64,000 nt of DNA. Source: Agrypnia vestita (lineage: Eukaryota; Arthropoda; Insecta; Trichoptera; Phryganeidae). The notes under the pieces were generated by a model. The model saw only the letters and a list, made by a program, of their open reading frames with translations, did no database searches and was not told the origin of the DNA. The stretch lies in NCBI GenBank assembly GCA_016648135.1, contig JADDOH010002135.1:124001-188000 (forward strand), in the 5' to 3' direction. A program made the translations under genes and the position numbers. Below are positions 1 to 11,609 of this stretch, piece after piece (the first letter of the stretch is position 1; every line of letters begins with the position of its first letter).

Positions 1-1689
1 TAGATATATAGAAATATCTGTTCTGAAGTAGGTAGATTTTTTTAAACATTTTATACCCTTGGATCGACATCTAATATTTATTTTGAAAGAAAGTACATAC
101 AATCGCACACACAATTCGTATACTTCAAAGGAAATTGACTCTTCACTACATTGTCATGTATTTTTTTTTTCTCCATATGTTTGTCGCCTACTGATCCCCT
201 CTTCTATAAGGATATCATCCTTATAATATCCCATGACAAAATTGACGGAACGTACTCATTTATGAACAAGTAAAGTGTCTATCATAAATATAAAGACATC
301 TGTCAATTGTCAATATTTATATTATTATGACGGAAATACTGGCTGTAATTAGTGTTGGTCAAAACCTTCATTTTATCGGTTATACGAAAACCGTTATATC
401 ATACTGTATTTGAATTTAATTTGAAATTCTATTCTAACATTATTTATAAATTTCTCATCATAAAAAATGTATTGTTTAATCATGTTATCTTCAAAATGTT
501 CATAACATATTCTAATGTCATCCTAGGACAATCTATCAGGATCAATAACAACCGGTCGATGGGTTGTTTATTAAAAATTAAATGGATATATTTCATCCGT
601 AATCTGCTCACTTGAACATTTCGGTTTAGCGGTGTATTTTTCAGACTATTAAAAAAACAATTTTTTATCGTATGCAAATTGCTTATCAGAAATTCAATTA
701 AAAAATACTATACTCCCCCAAACGACGCTCTCGTTATCTACATTTAACCGAGCCACGCGGCGCCTTTGTCCTTTATCCAAAGTCTCTACATAATTAAATC
801 CACGATTACACTTTGTTGCGATACGACCTTCGCTTTGTGGTGCTGAGCGTCAGCGGTGTTAAATGGTATTAATGTGGGGGCTGACGGGTGGAGCCAGGGA
901 CGTCCCGTGGCTGCAGGCAAGAAGGCTATGCCTAAGGGCGGAAAATAAAATCTAATTTTAAACTTATTTTAGAATTACTGTCTAATAAAAATGTGGAGAG
1001 AGAATCCAAACGGCACATTAAATCTTCGCACGCAAGCCTGACAATTGTTGGGGCTCCATCTTCCAGTATCCGGTTGATCTGGCCATGCCACGTCTTTCAA
1101 GGCCATCCCCTCGTGGCGCCATCAACACTTGCGTCATATTTTATTTTATTTGGTATTTTTTTTTTTTTGGTATATTTATTGGTACAAACCAGGCGTGACA
1201 TGCTCATAAATTTTGAGCATGACGGTATAACATAATGTCACCTCATTAATATCATATTATGTAACATTATTATATTACAAAAGATATAAATAATCACACA
1301 GGGAAGTTATTTTATCTGTTGCATCAATAATCATATTGTCAATTGCAATAAAATGTTCTTTCTGGATTTTGATTTGCAGTCTGAAAATATGTCTAGTCCA
1401 TATTGCCCTGCGAGTGAAAAATATTATACGTTCTAATGAGTCGCGATAATGGAGAGAAGTATATGATATTCGTAGTTAAGAAAATTAAATGAAATATATT
1501 GTGTATTGAGGTGTTATTTTATTATTTTTTCGTTTTATTTTATTATTTTTTATTTTAAAAAATTTTATTTTCGTTTTTTTATTTTAATTTCGCGTAGAAC
1601 ATTTTGTACTTCAAGGTAACCATGTATAATTCGTTCATTGCTTACTATATCATTGTCGGAATTACACACGTACGTCTAAGTGATCTTAT
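1..1689. other. AT-rich region, no gene seen
   Basis: No coding region, RNA gene or recognised repeat can be supported here. The short ORFs on both strands have no recognisable motif and lie in low-complexity AT-rich sequence. A slightly GC-richer patch sits at about 720-920 and another at about 1010-1130; neither shows a motif I recognise. Confidence 0.5.
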
Positions 1690-1806
1690 TTTCGCTGCAT
1701 TCAGTCTACTTTCTTTCTTCTTTTGCCAACTCCAGGCTCACGTCCATACATCAGTATTAGTACCGGAATTCCTTTAAGTACTTCTATTCTTGCCTCGGTT
1801 GATATG
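1690..1806 (-). pseudogene. LINE reverse transcriptase fragment
   Basis: On the minus strand this reads as the stretch of a non-LTR reverse transcriptase just downstream of the catalytic domain, with the typical core LILMYGRE (usual form LMYGSETW). It is preceded by STEARIEVLKGIPV. The nucleotides that follow (a purine run, then AGTAGACTGAATGC) are shared with the LINE fragment at 20.07-20.35 kb, so both come from one family. An in-frame stop follows the core. It is a short decayed remnant with no function expected. Confidence 0.6.
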
Positions 1807-2084
1807 TTCCTACTGAAAATTTTTGCATATTTATATTTTAAATTTGTAAATTAGGTATGTTTGTATAAATAAAATTCTTATAACTTTTAAATATTCCGTA
1901 TGAACCTGTCTCCTCAGCACAAACCTCGGTTAATATTAAACACAATAATGTAGTCATAAATTACAGAATTTTTGAATAGTATATTTTTAATGCCAAAATA
2001 AATAAAATGGAATATTATATCAAATATTTGAAAAAATACTGATTTAGAACATGTAGGTATTCAACATTCAATTTTTTTGTAATG

Positions 2085-2245
2085 TGTGGATGTTCTTACG
2101 GCGGAATTAGCGAACGTTGCGTTATGTAAAGTGATCACTTAAGCCAGCTCATACAGGTCATGAGCCCTGGGCCCCACTCTAAAGACTTCCATACACATTT
2201 CATGTATAAATAGCTTCGTCTCAACGAGACGTCTATTATTCTCAA
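2085..2245. repeat. MITE family D copy (partial)
   Basis: It carries the family core AAGTGATCACTTAAGCCAGC and the end motif with GTCTCAACGAGACG. The same order of motifs recurs near 4.5, 9.0, 14.2, 25.5, 32.6, 40.3, 41.9, 51.4 and 51.8 kb. This copy has only one arm of the full palindrome seen at 40.26-40.87 kb. Confidence 0.6.
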
Positions 2246-2870
2246 TAAATAAATAAAAGGACAAAATTATTTAAACTCTAAATCTAAACATTTGTTAATG
2301 ACGCTGCCAAATGCGCGCACCAAAATTACCAAGGTCTGATAATTGTGCATTGATTGGTTAGTTAAAATTATTTAAGGTCTTTTTCTAATTTTACTGCATT
2401 TCTATTTAATAATAATATAAAAGGTATCGCATTCTAAATTTGCCTTAAGAGAAAAAAATACCCGAAGACGTCACTGGTATTTTCACAATTTCATTGTATT
2501 CAACACCTTGGTGTATTGCTACAAAAATACGGCACTAACAAAAAAGCTTCGAAAGCTTCTTTTTGTATTTTTCTTATGACAGATAAGCAAAATATATACA
2601 TATCGATTTTTTTTGTTAAAAAGTGATGATTTACTGTAGAATACAGGATGTTTATAAAGTCCCCATCTATTTCCGTTCGTTTCAATGGTTGAATATTGGC
2701 TTGACTACGGATCAAAGGAGAAACAATTAAAACAATATATAAAGGAAATTGGATAAGTTAAGTCACAAAGTTTATTTGTGACGCAGTGCCAATATTATGC
2801 CTTGTTTTTATTGGTCAGCATTTAAAAAAAAAAAAGTAGGCACAAATGGGATTTGATATTCAATTATATA

Positions 2871-3301
2871 TACAGGGTGTAATAAAGCTAGTTTACAACA
2901 GTTTATAAATGATTATGAGTCCAAAATGTCCAAGCCCTCATGACCTATAATATCAATAGTTACGGAGGTACACAATATAAAAATTTTCATTTTTTCAATA
3001 TTTCTGACTATTTTTTGCAAAAAGTTTAATTGTCATTACAGTAACATATATCGATTATGAGTAATTAATTCGCTTCAATACAAATCAAATAAAATGATAA
3101 AAACCTTGCAGAAATTGAAAACAGAATCATTTTATTTGACCTGTATTGTATCGTATGAATTTTTCATAATCGATATAAGTTACCGTTATATTCCAAATTT
3201 TTGTAAAAAATAAGTCAGTAATATTGAGAAAAAAATGCAAAAATCTCCATAACTTTGGATATTAGGGTCAGTATTGTGGACTAGCTCTGTTACACTCTGT
3301 A
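2871..3301. mobile_element. Palindromic MITE family C copy
   Basis: The ends are inverted: TACAGGGTGTAATAAAGCTA at the left and the complement of an equivalent sequence (CTAGCTCTGTTACACTCTGT) at the right. The interior is itself an imperfect inverted repeat, so the whole 430 bp could fold back. Outer bases are TA-rich, fitting a TA target. There is no coding capacity. The class cannot be assigned from the ends alone. Confidence 0.7.
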
Positions 3302-4039
3302 TCCATCATCTATTTCATATCTTTTGCAATCGGCTCGAAATGTCTCCCGACAATTATCATTTTTGTACCATCGTGCACAACATTTATGGACACTTCGTGC
3401 CTGTTTTTGTGATGAATTATATATATAGATAAATAAACTTCCTTTGGCATTTCGTCGAAAAACTTCATTGCTCTGTACAATACAGATTTCTGAGATTTAG
3501 CCATCTTCCTGAATAGCGTACTGTGCTAGAAAATTTTGAGTATCTATTAATATATATTTATGTATCTTTGCTGGCTGACATATTCATTTTTAGCAGACCA
3601 TTTAACATTCGAAACGAGTAAAGATGTTGTGCGAAAAAAATGTAATAGAATAGAAGAAACCCCTGCGGTAGGGTTGACTGATCTGTGATACACGCGGGGT
3701 CGGAGGGTGGGGGATTGTTAGAACGGATGGTCTTAAAAAGTCCCTTAATTTTTTCATTCTCATCTTTACTTAAGTATATTAATTTGTTAATTATGACCTC
3801 CCTATTTATTTGCGGTTCAGGCGATGCAATCTCCAGCCTCAGAGGGTTGTCACGCAAACAGAACTCGGGTGTTTAACCAGCCCTCTAGCGGGTCGAGGCC
3901 AGGTGCCCTGGATCCGCAGCCTGGTTCGACACTTTTAAAGTAATCATTCTTCCCTTCATATCCCCTGCCGGAGGAAGGCTATCTAGGGCGAACAGGGTTG
4001 ACGCGGCTCAGTAATTACAAGGTTTTCAAAAGTATTGCT
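3302..4039. other. Unassigned region with GC-rich segment
   Basis: From about 3655 to 4000 the sequence is richer in GC than its surroundings and has a retroelement-like look, but I could not place it in a family. A 64-codon ORF on the minus strand (3310-3504) shows no motif I recognise. No gene is called. Confidence 0.3.
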
Positions 4040-4345
4040 GATAGTATAACTGTGTATAGGACAAAGCTAATACAATTCTTTACATCTCAACGAAATGGAA
4101 ATGGACAATAAATTTTTCTGTATTATTATTTTACCTTTAACTATTATTATTTGTACCTTTAACTGTATTATTATTTTATCTGTCTTAAGTTTTTCTGTAT
4201 TATTATTATTATTACCTTTTAACTATTATTATTGTAACTTTTAACTGTTTTATTATTTTAACTGTCTTATGTTATTTTTTAAAAAATATTATTCTGTATA
4301 TTTGTAAAAGCCCATAAGGACGTTAAATAAATAACATTAATAAAA
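4040..4345 (+). repeat. TTATTATT-rich tandem block, possible LINE 3' tail
   Basis: A unit of roughly 35-40 bp containing CTGTATTATTATTTTACC and TTTAACTATTATTATT recurs several times in imperfect form. It ends with GCCCATAAGGACGTTAAATA and an A-rich tail. The organisation resembles the 3' untranslated end of a non-LTR element, but there is no adjacent reverse transcriptase sequence to prove it. Confidence 0.4.
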
Positions 4346-4467
4346 TTGCAAGACTGTTTTCCTACCAATGTTCATTTCATTTATTGGAATTTCATCATTC
4401 TTTTTTTCCTTTTTTTTCTTCAGAAAACAGTACTGGATATTGTCCCAGGGACATTATTAATCAATGT

Positions 4468-4770
4468 ATACCATAGATGTCTCGTAGAGACGAAAAAATA
4501 TTTTTTTTAAGTAAAAAGTAGGTATGGAAATCTTTAGGTGTTCTTAGGGTTTACGACCTATCGCACGGCTGAGTTAAGTGATCACCTTACACAATGTAAC
4601 GTTCGCCATTTCCACCCGTGATAGAATACCACATCTATCAAATTTTTGGAAGTTACATATATTTAAGTTTTACAACCCTTTTCATATGTATGTTGTAATT
4701 ATCATCAGTGCGACCGGCATCTTAAGCTTTTTCATTCTCCTTAATTAGACACAGATGTAACCAATGAGAT
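4468..4770. repeat. MITE family D copy
   Basis: It begins with GATGTCTCGTAGAGACGAA, then the CACGGCTGAGTTAAGTGATC core, the TTTCCACCCGTGATAGAAT block and a distal arm. This is the same order, in the same orientation, as the left half of the palindromic copy at 40.26 kb. No coding capacity. Confidence 0.6.
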
Positions 4771-5302
4771 ATCTATTTTTGATTGGAATTTTTTAAAGCA
4801 ATATCCTTTATATGTGTAATGAGATTCTTCCGAATTATTATTTTTATCATAATTTTATCACTGTCGCGAGATGATATAAGGATAATTGTAATAAAGGTAA
4901 TTGAGGATTTTACAATACGTTTGTCTGATGCGTAGTAAAATTAAACGTATCAGACAATCTTGCACCGGGGAATGTTGCATCTCAGTCACTCAGGCGCAGG
5001 AGCTCCAAGGGAATAAACACGAAGAGAACTTTTTTTTTTCAAAAATTTTCTGATAAAAGAATAGTTTAATATGCACCTTAATAAATGACAATTAAAAAGT
5101 AATCACCTTCTTTTAGAAAATTACCCAATTTCTCCCCTTATTTTTAGCTTCCTATGGTGGTGCAACCTCTTGAATCACACATTTTATCAAACTGCTTAGA
5201 TTTATATGTTTTAACCCAATTTCTTTTAAGAGCATTAATTTCTCAGAAGTATATTATTGATGGATTTGGCGTTTACGTTGTAGAGATTATTCATGATGAA
5301 AT

Positions 5303-5487
5303 TCCAATTATAATAATTTAGCTGTCTGTCTGTCCGTCCGTCGTAACTTCATGTAACGTCCACAACTCCTTTATAGTATGATTTTTTGTCTTCTTTTTTT
5401 AGTTACTTGTTTATGTTAAGTATTTTACTAGATTTTTTAATATTTTTTTGTTCATCATTTATTTTATTTATGCTAAGTAGTTTACTA
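5303..5487 (+). mobile_element. Helitron-like 5' end (partial)
   Basis: The segment starts with TCCAATTATAATAATTT followed by the GTCTGTCTGTCCGTCCG block that marks the 5' end of all Helitron-like copies in this window. The 3' end (hairpin plus CTAG) is not found, and a tRNA-derived SINE sits directly downstream. It is probably a truncated or interrupted copy. Confidence 0.5.
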
Positions 5488-5671
5488 GAGTAGCTTGTTG
5501 GTCTCGTGGTTAGGACTCTCGCTTCGTCATCCAAAGGCCGCGGGTTCGAATCTCACTCAAGACCAGAGAAAGTTAACCCTATTTTCATAGCACAAGCGTT
5601 TAGCTTAATTTGAAAATAGTAAGAATATTGATGTGACACGTATTCCGTATTCGCATCTCAATTTTAAAAAA
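5488..5671 (+). mobile_element. tRNA-derived SINE (Glu-like head), copy 1
   Basis: The 5' end is tRNA-like: TTGGTCT at about 5496 can pair with AGACCAG about 60 nt later as a 7-bp acceptor stem. It contains GGTCTCGTGGTTAGGAC (resembling the A-box region of tRNA-Glu) and the B-box GGTTCGAATC. A non-tRNA body follows, including CACAAGCGTTTAGCTTA and GATGTGACACGTATTCCG. The same head and body recur at 58.58 kb, which proves a dispersed element. It is about 180 bp and ends in an A/T-rich tail. Confidence 0.75.
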
Positions 5672-6804
5672 ATGTTAATTTTTTTACTATTTGATATTTA
5701 ACTGCCGATGAGAGATTATTTTTAAAATATATATATAAAGTATTATTAAATTTACTTAGAGATATTCCTCTTTCCATTTAAGAAAGCCGATCGAATTAGT
5801 ACGTGTAAGCCGTTGGTGTTTATATCCGAAAACACCAACACAACGAATGTATGTTGTATGCTCGTCTTAGACGTATTAATTCAATTGTCCTTCGTGTGGA
5901 AAGACGTCTAACAATGTTAACATTGTTATTTAATTCTCAGAAGTATATTGAAGGTTTCGATTGACTCCATTCCCATTCCTAGATTTATCCCTTGTACGGG
6001 TTAAATTGCAAAGTCAACACCTTCGTCGGCTTTTACCCAACGGCTGCAGGCGTTGTGAGGCTGTATGTAGCTCTGCCGTACAAGTTTCCCTATCTTCATA
6101 TCTCCCTACAGGCCCGCCACCAGCTGATGCATCCTCCACCAGAGCACGCCTTTACTGTGTACGCAAATGGCATTTCCTCTCATTCTTGAAAAACTTGTTC
6201 ACCTGTGATCTGCTGTCAGTCTGTTAGTGTTGGCCATCTTTCAAATCGCGTCGTTACTGTACCAGTTAGAAACCGCTCTGGGGTTCGTCTATCCGAATGG
6301 GGACTTTCCAATCGATGCTTTCTAGTTTTAAGAATACAAAAGAAAATTTTAAACCCCGGCGCATTCGTATAGTAAGCCATACATCAGTAATTAACTAAAT
6401 GGTTTTGGTCTAACTAAAAGTCCATTGTGAATGCCTTAAAATGTGTATTTTTCTTTGATGTATTATTTGAATTGAATACAATCGTCTTTGTGGAATAAAT
6501 GTTGTATAGGTGGGTATTTCAATAAGTTCCTCTTTGAATATTTTAAATTTGAAGTTTATTTTTTAGTAGTTTTTTATTCAATATTTCGTACATATATGCC
6601 TAATTTATAATATTTTTTCTTTGTGGAGGTTTTCTTTAGTTGACTTTTTACACTATTATACATTTTATAATATATTTTCGATAAAAATTAATTTTATCTC
6701 ATTTCATTGAATTTAATAGTCGTTAATATCCGTAGTTAATAGTGCATACACAAATAATAACTACCTATCAAAAATAAAATGAAAAGATAAAATTGCTTTA
6801 ATTA
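5672..6804. other. No gene seen; GC-richer patch near 6.0-6.2 kb
   Basis: Between 5960 and 6300 base composition is more balanced and overlapping ORFs of 65 and 88 codons occur in two frames. Neither protein has a motif I can name, and neither continues into flanking sequence. The remainder is AT-rich with no repeat recognised. Confidence 0.3.
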
Positions 6805-6905
6805 TTTTAATATAATTAAATCAATTAACTTTGTTTCAACCGCCGATTTTATTTTTAAACACTCAACATGTTTCGAGACCAAAGGTCCCTTCTGCAGGAG
6901 GATAC
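6805..6905 (-). repeat. Penelope-like element terminal fragment
   Basis: On the minus strand it reads AGAAGGGACCTTTGG, then TCTCGAAACATGTTGA and an AT-rich tail. The same arrangement (GAAGGGACCTTTGG, CCGAAACGTGTTGA) is found downstream of Penelope-like coding remnants at 35.56 kb. No coding sequence remains in this copy. Confidence 0.5.
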
Positions 6906-7184
6906 TAAGTATAACAGACACTTAATGATGTATATGAATAAGAGCACGAGATATCAGAATCAAACATATTTACTTATGTCCTAACATAGAAACAAATTAT
7001 AAAAAATATAAACAATAATAAGAACATAAAAATTAATGAAAGACAATAAAAGTAGCAATATAATGGAAAAAGTGAATATAATGAAATAATAATAAATAAT
7101 AACATAATGAAACCATTTATAATGAAGTAGTGAATTAGTCATATAATGAAAATAAGAGACAACAAAACAAGGACATAATTAATA

Positions 7185-7770
7185 ATAATAATAAAAATCA
7201 TTTTTATAGCGCCGTTTTCGTGAGTATTTACCTCAAGGGTGCTTCACATAAAAAAATTATATTAGGTACAAAACACCTTACTGGCTAAAAAATTTAATTA
7301 CTATTACTTATTCACTAGGTGGCATGCAAAAAATGGAATTAACGTTTTAAACTATAATAGTTGGGAGTGCCAGGAGGAATCAGGTATTTTCGCGGAGTGC
7401 ATACTAGAAGTGGAAAACATTAGGTTGTGTTGTAACGGTCTGATTCTACAGGTTTTTGTACGATTGTCTAAACAAGTGCGTCTTTAGTTATTTTTTGAAC
7501 AGTGGTAAGCTGTCTGTTTGTCTCAGTTTATTAGGTAGTTTATTCCATAACTTTCGCGGTCATCGATATTGGTTTTGTGCACGCGATTTACTTCAACTAA
7601 CTTACCTACTTGTATTAGATGTTGATGCTGAGCAAAGTGTTAGTTGTCTGTCATTTAACACGGCCCCTCAATACACGGTAATGTATTGAGGGGCCATGTT
7701 GTGAGTAGCTTTGAATATTGTGAGACTTAACTTATATTCGATCATATCTTGCGTTGCAGAGCATTTTATA
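7185..7770 (-). pseudogene. CR1/L2-like LINE, 3' end with RT C-terminus
   Basis: The 5'-truncated copy lies on the minus strand. Reading from 7770 downward, pieces of the reverse transcriptase C-terminal region appear: RIEYKLSLTIFKATHNMAPQ, then after stops KLWNKLPNKLRQTDSLPLF and LKTHLF. These match the order seen in CR1/L2/Rex-type elements. The 3' untranslated end is the motif GGCGCTATAAAAATG with a (ATT)n tail, shared with copies at 14.9, 21.9, 38.6, 42.4 and 63.9 kb. Stops interrupt the frame. Confidence 0.75.
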
Positions 7771-8039
7771 CATGTGTTTAGTTATCAATTAAATATTGCT
7801 ACGCATAATGATATTCACTTGTATTCTAATTTCGTATAAAGACACAAGATAGGTATCAATGTCGCTGAACAATTCGTTGCAAGCTTGGCACTATGAGTGA
7901 GCGTAATCATTAAGCGTAAGTTAAATCGAGGATTAAAAAAATATTTTGAATATGAAAAAATATGAAATCGTTCGTACAATGGCACTTTCGTTGCTTTCAT
8001 ATTGTTACCTATTCTAATTTATACATTGATCGCGATTTC
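7771..8039. other. Unassigned DNA
   Basis: No gene or recognised repeat. Confidence 0.4.
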
Positions 8040-8345
8040 TGAAAAGCGCGGTTGCGAAATTGTTCGCTGAACGAATCACGCCGATGTCGCTTCATTACGG
8101 AGCAATCGAAGTCAGATATATCACAAATTAAGGCAAATACGTCAGTAGCCGCGGGGCGCAATTACTCGGCTCTTTGTATTGTCGAGTCTGTCCAGACTCC
8201 ACGGAGACGATCCGAGACCCTTAACAATATTGACAGAGCGCCACCGCATCAAAAGGCACCAAGAACTGATTAATTACCTCTGTCACATAGCTCGCATAGC
8301 GGCAACGCGATCGCCTAGTGACTCGAGTGGTCAGCGGTTAATCTT
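8040..8345. other. Balanced-composition block, candidate conserved noncoding DNA
   Basis: This 300-bp stretch is distinctly richer in GC and CpG than its flanks and matches none of the repeats in the window. A 73-codon ORF is present but has no recognisable domain. It could be a regulatory element or an unrecognised exon; the sequence alone does not decide. Confidence 0.3.
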
Positions 8346-8362
8346 CTAATTTATCCTATTTT

Positions 8363-8411
8363 ATAGATATATATATATAATATATATCTATATATATATA
8401 TATATATATAA
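8363..8411. repeat. (TA)n microsatellite
   Basis: Alternating TA/AT repeat with a few interruptions, about 49 bp. Confidence 0.9.
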
Positions 8412-8989
8412 TTTTATTTATCTATCGTGAAATTAAATTTGTCATGGCCCGTGGCTGCGAGAGACAAAATACTGGAAATAAATTAGCGATATATTAATTA
8501 TATTGACAAAGTCACTTGGCACGAATTAAATTAATATACTATTTTTGGATTCAAACTGATTCGCAATTTATCACTCATTTATGAACACTTTATTATCGCT
8601 GGGTAACATTTCATTTACAACTTTCCGTTGAATATCGCACGTACGTAGTCGCACTTATTTAAATCGCCAGTTAGGTACTTCGCTTAATATCTTTCGCTTC
8701 GAAACATTCCTTTCTTGTTTGGCACTAGAGCACAATGTATATTGCATAAACCAATTACCAAAGATTCATAGACGTTTAAGGCGTAGTAAATTAAGTACCT
8801 ACAATATTGGATAAGAGAATATTTGAAAGCTAAGAGAATAAGTAAGCAACAAAAAATATTGAACTAAAAACAATGGTAATAAATGAAGAAATGAGTTAAA
8901 TTATTGAGTTTTGGTAGTAACACTGGTGTAGGGATGGCGGGAAAGGGTGAGGAGGTGGGAGTCAGAGTAGAGATGGAGGAAGAGAAAAA

Positions 8990-9110
8990 TAGATGCAGTG
9001 AGATTTTTTTGCGTTTATAGGGCCTACGACCTGTCATCAGCTGGCTTATCGTAATCTTCACCGATTCCACCCATGATCGACCACACATCTATAAAATTTG
9101 GAAAGTTGTA
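8990..9110. repeat. MITE family D fragment
   Basis: Contains GGGCCTACGACCTGTCATC and the CGATTCCACCCATGATCGAC block, the distal part of family D. A family B element abuts it on the right. Confidence 0.5.
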
Positions 9111-9389
9111 TATGCGGAGTATAAAAGCAAAGGCAGCAATATCAAAAAAAAAAATTAATGTAGTCATCGAGGATTACTAACATATTGTAGAATGTACTGA
9201 ATTCGAGATTTGATAGAAAATGAAGCCTATAAATTTAAAGGAAATATGATTTTGGAAAGGAAGGATACATAAATTCTAGAATTCTTTAAATTCTAAATTA
9301 AAATAAGTTATCCTCTGTAACTACATTGAAACTTTTAATTTTTTTTTTGGATAGTTACTGCCTTTGCTTTTTTACCCCTTATATATGGT
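9111..9389. mobile_element. Palindromic MITE family B copy
   Basis: The left end GAGTATAAAAGCAAAGGCAG and the right end (complement of GGGTAAAAAAGCAAAGGCAG) are inverted repeats. The interior has the family's CGAGGATTACTAA and CTATAAATTT blocks in inverted arrangement. At least nine copies or parts occur in this window. No ORF. Confidence 0.7.
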
Positions 9390-9488
9390 ATTTTTATACT
9401 TACTTTATTCAATATATCTACGCTATCGCAATCAATAGTGAAATTAGACATTTTTAATTTATTTTAATTAACGAACGTCAGTGTATTT

Positions 9489-9890
9489 CACAGGCGCAAG
9501 GAGTGATACAAATAATAAAAAAAGCCCTTAAAATAATCTTCAACCTAAATCGATACACCAGAACCACTGACTTGTACAAAATCACCGGCATGCTTAACCT
9601 AGAAGATCTGATATATGTGGAAAAGATAATGATGATTTATAAAATAAAGGAATAAATTACTAAAAACGAATAGTGACGTACATAGACAGCAAACAAGAAC
9701 AAGAGACTATATAAGAAGTGACGTACCGCGGACTAATAGAGAAAGACATGGATTCCTATATACTGCAGTTTTTTAATGGAATTAATAAATAACATAAAGG
9801 AACTAAATAATGGAATTTCCAATAAAATAAAGGAACTCAATAATTTTGAGACTATTCCATAAATAACTGACTTGACTTGTGTTGGGGAGG
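9489..9890 (+). pseudogene. Jockey-like LINE RT C-terminal fragment
   Basis: A 53-codon open stretch from 9496 reads VIQIIKKALKIIFNLNRYTR and then TTDLYKITGMLNLEDLIYVE, the conserved region after the reverse transcriptase domain in Jockey-type elements. It ends at TAA. After a frameshift the reading resumes with DVHRQQTRTRDYIRSDVPRT and HGFLYTAVF before more stops. The element is 5'-truncated and inactive. About 200 bp of AT-rich sequence downstream may be its 3' untranslated region. Confidence 0.65.
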
Positions 9891-10128
9891 AGATAAACTA
9901 TTTAACAAATCGATGTGTCGATAGTTAATATACGTACTTAATTTTATTTTATTTTCCTTCAATGTTCCGTTGTACCAGCATGCAATGCTGTCTGGGGTCT
10001 TGTTATCTAATTTTTCAATTTTGTTGTTTGTTTTAATGTTCTAATTATTTTCTAAATGTAACATTGTATTTTATAATTTTGATCTATATATTAATTAATT
10101 GATTTAACAAATTTATTTAAAAAAAAAT

Positions 10129-10590
10129 CTTATTAGGCCAGTGCTCACGTACGCAGCTGAGACGTGGGTACTAACTAAAAAGAATGAGCGAGCACTGGAC
10201 GTTTTAGAAAGGAAAATTTTGAGGCGTATCTTCGGACCAGTTCTAGAAAATGGACTTTGGCGCAGGCGTTACAACAATGAGCTCTATATTCTATTTAAGG
10301 AGCCAAACGTCACAAAATATATAAGACTTCGGTGGCTGGGTCATGTGGAGAGAATGTCCGAGCATCAAGCACCAAAGTCCTTGCTGAACCCAAGGCCCAT
10401 AGGGCGAAGGAGCTTAGGAAGGTCAAAATTAAGATGGGGTGACAACGTCCTCAAAGACATTTCTGCCTTAGAGCTTCGGAACTGGAGAGAGCTGGCACTA
10501 GACCGAGATGAGAGGAGGAAGATTATAGAGGAGGCCAAGACCCACCAAGGGTTGTAGTGCTAAGAGTGATGATGATGATGATGATTTAAA
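10129..10590 (+). pseudogene. RTE-like LINE, RT C-terminal end with (TGA)n tail
   Basis: An open frame of about 143 codons runs from 10129 to the stop at 10557. It starts with LIRPVLTYAAETW, the segment after the catalytic core of non-LTR reverse transcriptases. It continues with LERKILRRIFGPV, ELYILFKEPNV and RLRWLGHVERM. The stop is followed within 20 bp by a TGATGATGATGATGATGATT tail, typical of RTE-clade elements with very short 3' untranslated regions. It is 5'-truncated inside the polymerase domain and lacks the endonuclease and catalytic motifs. The open frame suggests a young insertion. Confidence 0.8.
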
Positions 10591-10694
10591 AAAAAATGAT
10601 TGATTATACATACCTTATCAAAAATATTGTAAAAATATATTTTGAATATTCAATAGAATCTTTCGATTAATCGGTAAATATTTGATTTCACCCT

Positions 10695-10865
10695 TTTTAC
10701 AACAGCGCTTCGCAGCCGGGCCGCTTTTTCGCTCCGGGGCGAGACATCCCTCGCAGCCCTTCCGACCTAGCGGACTTATTAACCTTAATTAAGTGCTGAT
10801 CCTTGGGGGAAGGAGCTGCGCCCCCGCGAGGGGAAGCTTTGATCGCATTTCAGTTCCACTCTCCT
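10695..10865. other. GC-rich island 1
   Basis: A CpG-rich block in AT-rich DNA, with CGCAGCCGGGCCGC and GGAGCTGCGCCCCCGCGAGG. No ORF or RNA structure is recognised and no second copy occurs in the window. Candidate conserved noncoding element. Confidence 0.35.
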
Positions 10866-11114
10866 TGTCCGACTTGTAAAGCGGTCGCTACGGACATAAG
10901 ATTCGCAACATCAAATTACTTTCGACGATTTTATACCAACGAGTAACCGATTCCCTTTAAAATCGTTCAAGCTGAAATTATCATCCCTGGTCGATATCTA
11001 GGTAGTGAAATGTTTTATGTAGCACAACTACATATTTTCACATCTAATTAGTTCGAGAACGAATTAGATGTGAGAGTATTGCCGGCAGTTGCGTAATATA
11101 AAGAATAAAAAAAA

Positions 11115-11343
11115 AGGATCGCCGAGATGGTTTAGCCACGCGGAATGGATGAACGAGGAAATTTATGAGGCGAGTGTTGAAGGCAGCAGAAGCAGAGGGC
11201 GTCCGCGAGAGACCTGGCGTGACCAGATAAATTAAATCTTGGAGGATGGCTCTGTTAAAAACTTCAACAACCGAAGACACGCTCTTCGGTCGTTGAATGT
11301 TCGTGAAAATATTTATGAAAGTGGCAAATTTGGTGTGCCAGGA
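11115..11343 (+). pseudogene. LINE RT C-terminal fragment
   Basis: One frame gives PRWFSHAEWMNEEIYEA, then SRSRGRPRETWRDQIN, a stop, and ILEDGSVKNFNNRRHALRSL. The RWxGH...RM and GRPRxTWRD motifs are the C-terminal signature of several non-LTR reverse transcriptases. Only this tail is present, with one internal stop. Confidence 0.65.
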
Positions 11344-11439
11344 CAGAACACTATTGCGTTCTATCCTCTCTAGAAACGGCGTGATGGTTAGTTAGTTCGG
11401 GAGAGATTTTATTATAGTCGTCATTAATCACCTGGCATT

Positions 11440-11560
11440 TTACAGAACCTTGGTAATGAAGGTATTAAGGGCAGAGTCAGGACCGTTCTATGAGCAAAAT
11501 ATCCTATATCTGTGCTGCTCATTCGCCACCTGGTTGGCGTATTTTTGGCGAATTTTTTTA
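11440..11560. repeat. Fragment sharing the AGGACCGTTCT repeat
   Basis: The stretch with GTCAGGACCGTTCTATGAGC, an ATATC block and TGCTCATTCG parallels 22.05-22.13 kb and, inverted, the 66-bp insertion at 52.74 kb. It is probably a piece of a retroelement that I cannot name. Confidence 0.45.
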
Positions 11561-11609
11561 CCTTTAATCTTGCGACCCGCTGTCAGTATTGGTAGCTTTT
11601 GATAGAAAT

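Noticed and set aside
3310..3504. 64-codon minus-strand ORF
   Set aside because: No recognisable motif, no neighbours that would explain it, and length is within chance for this window.
5992..6189. 65-codon ORF with a protein-like composition
   Set aside because: No start context, no homology recognised and no continuation in neighbouring sequence.
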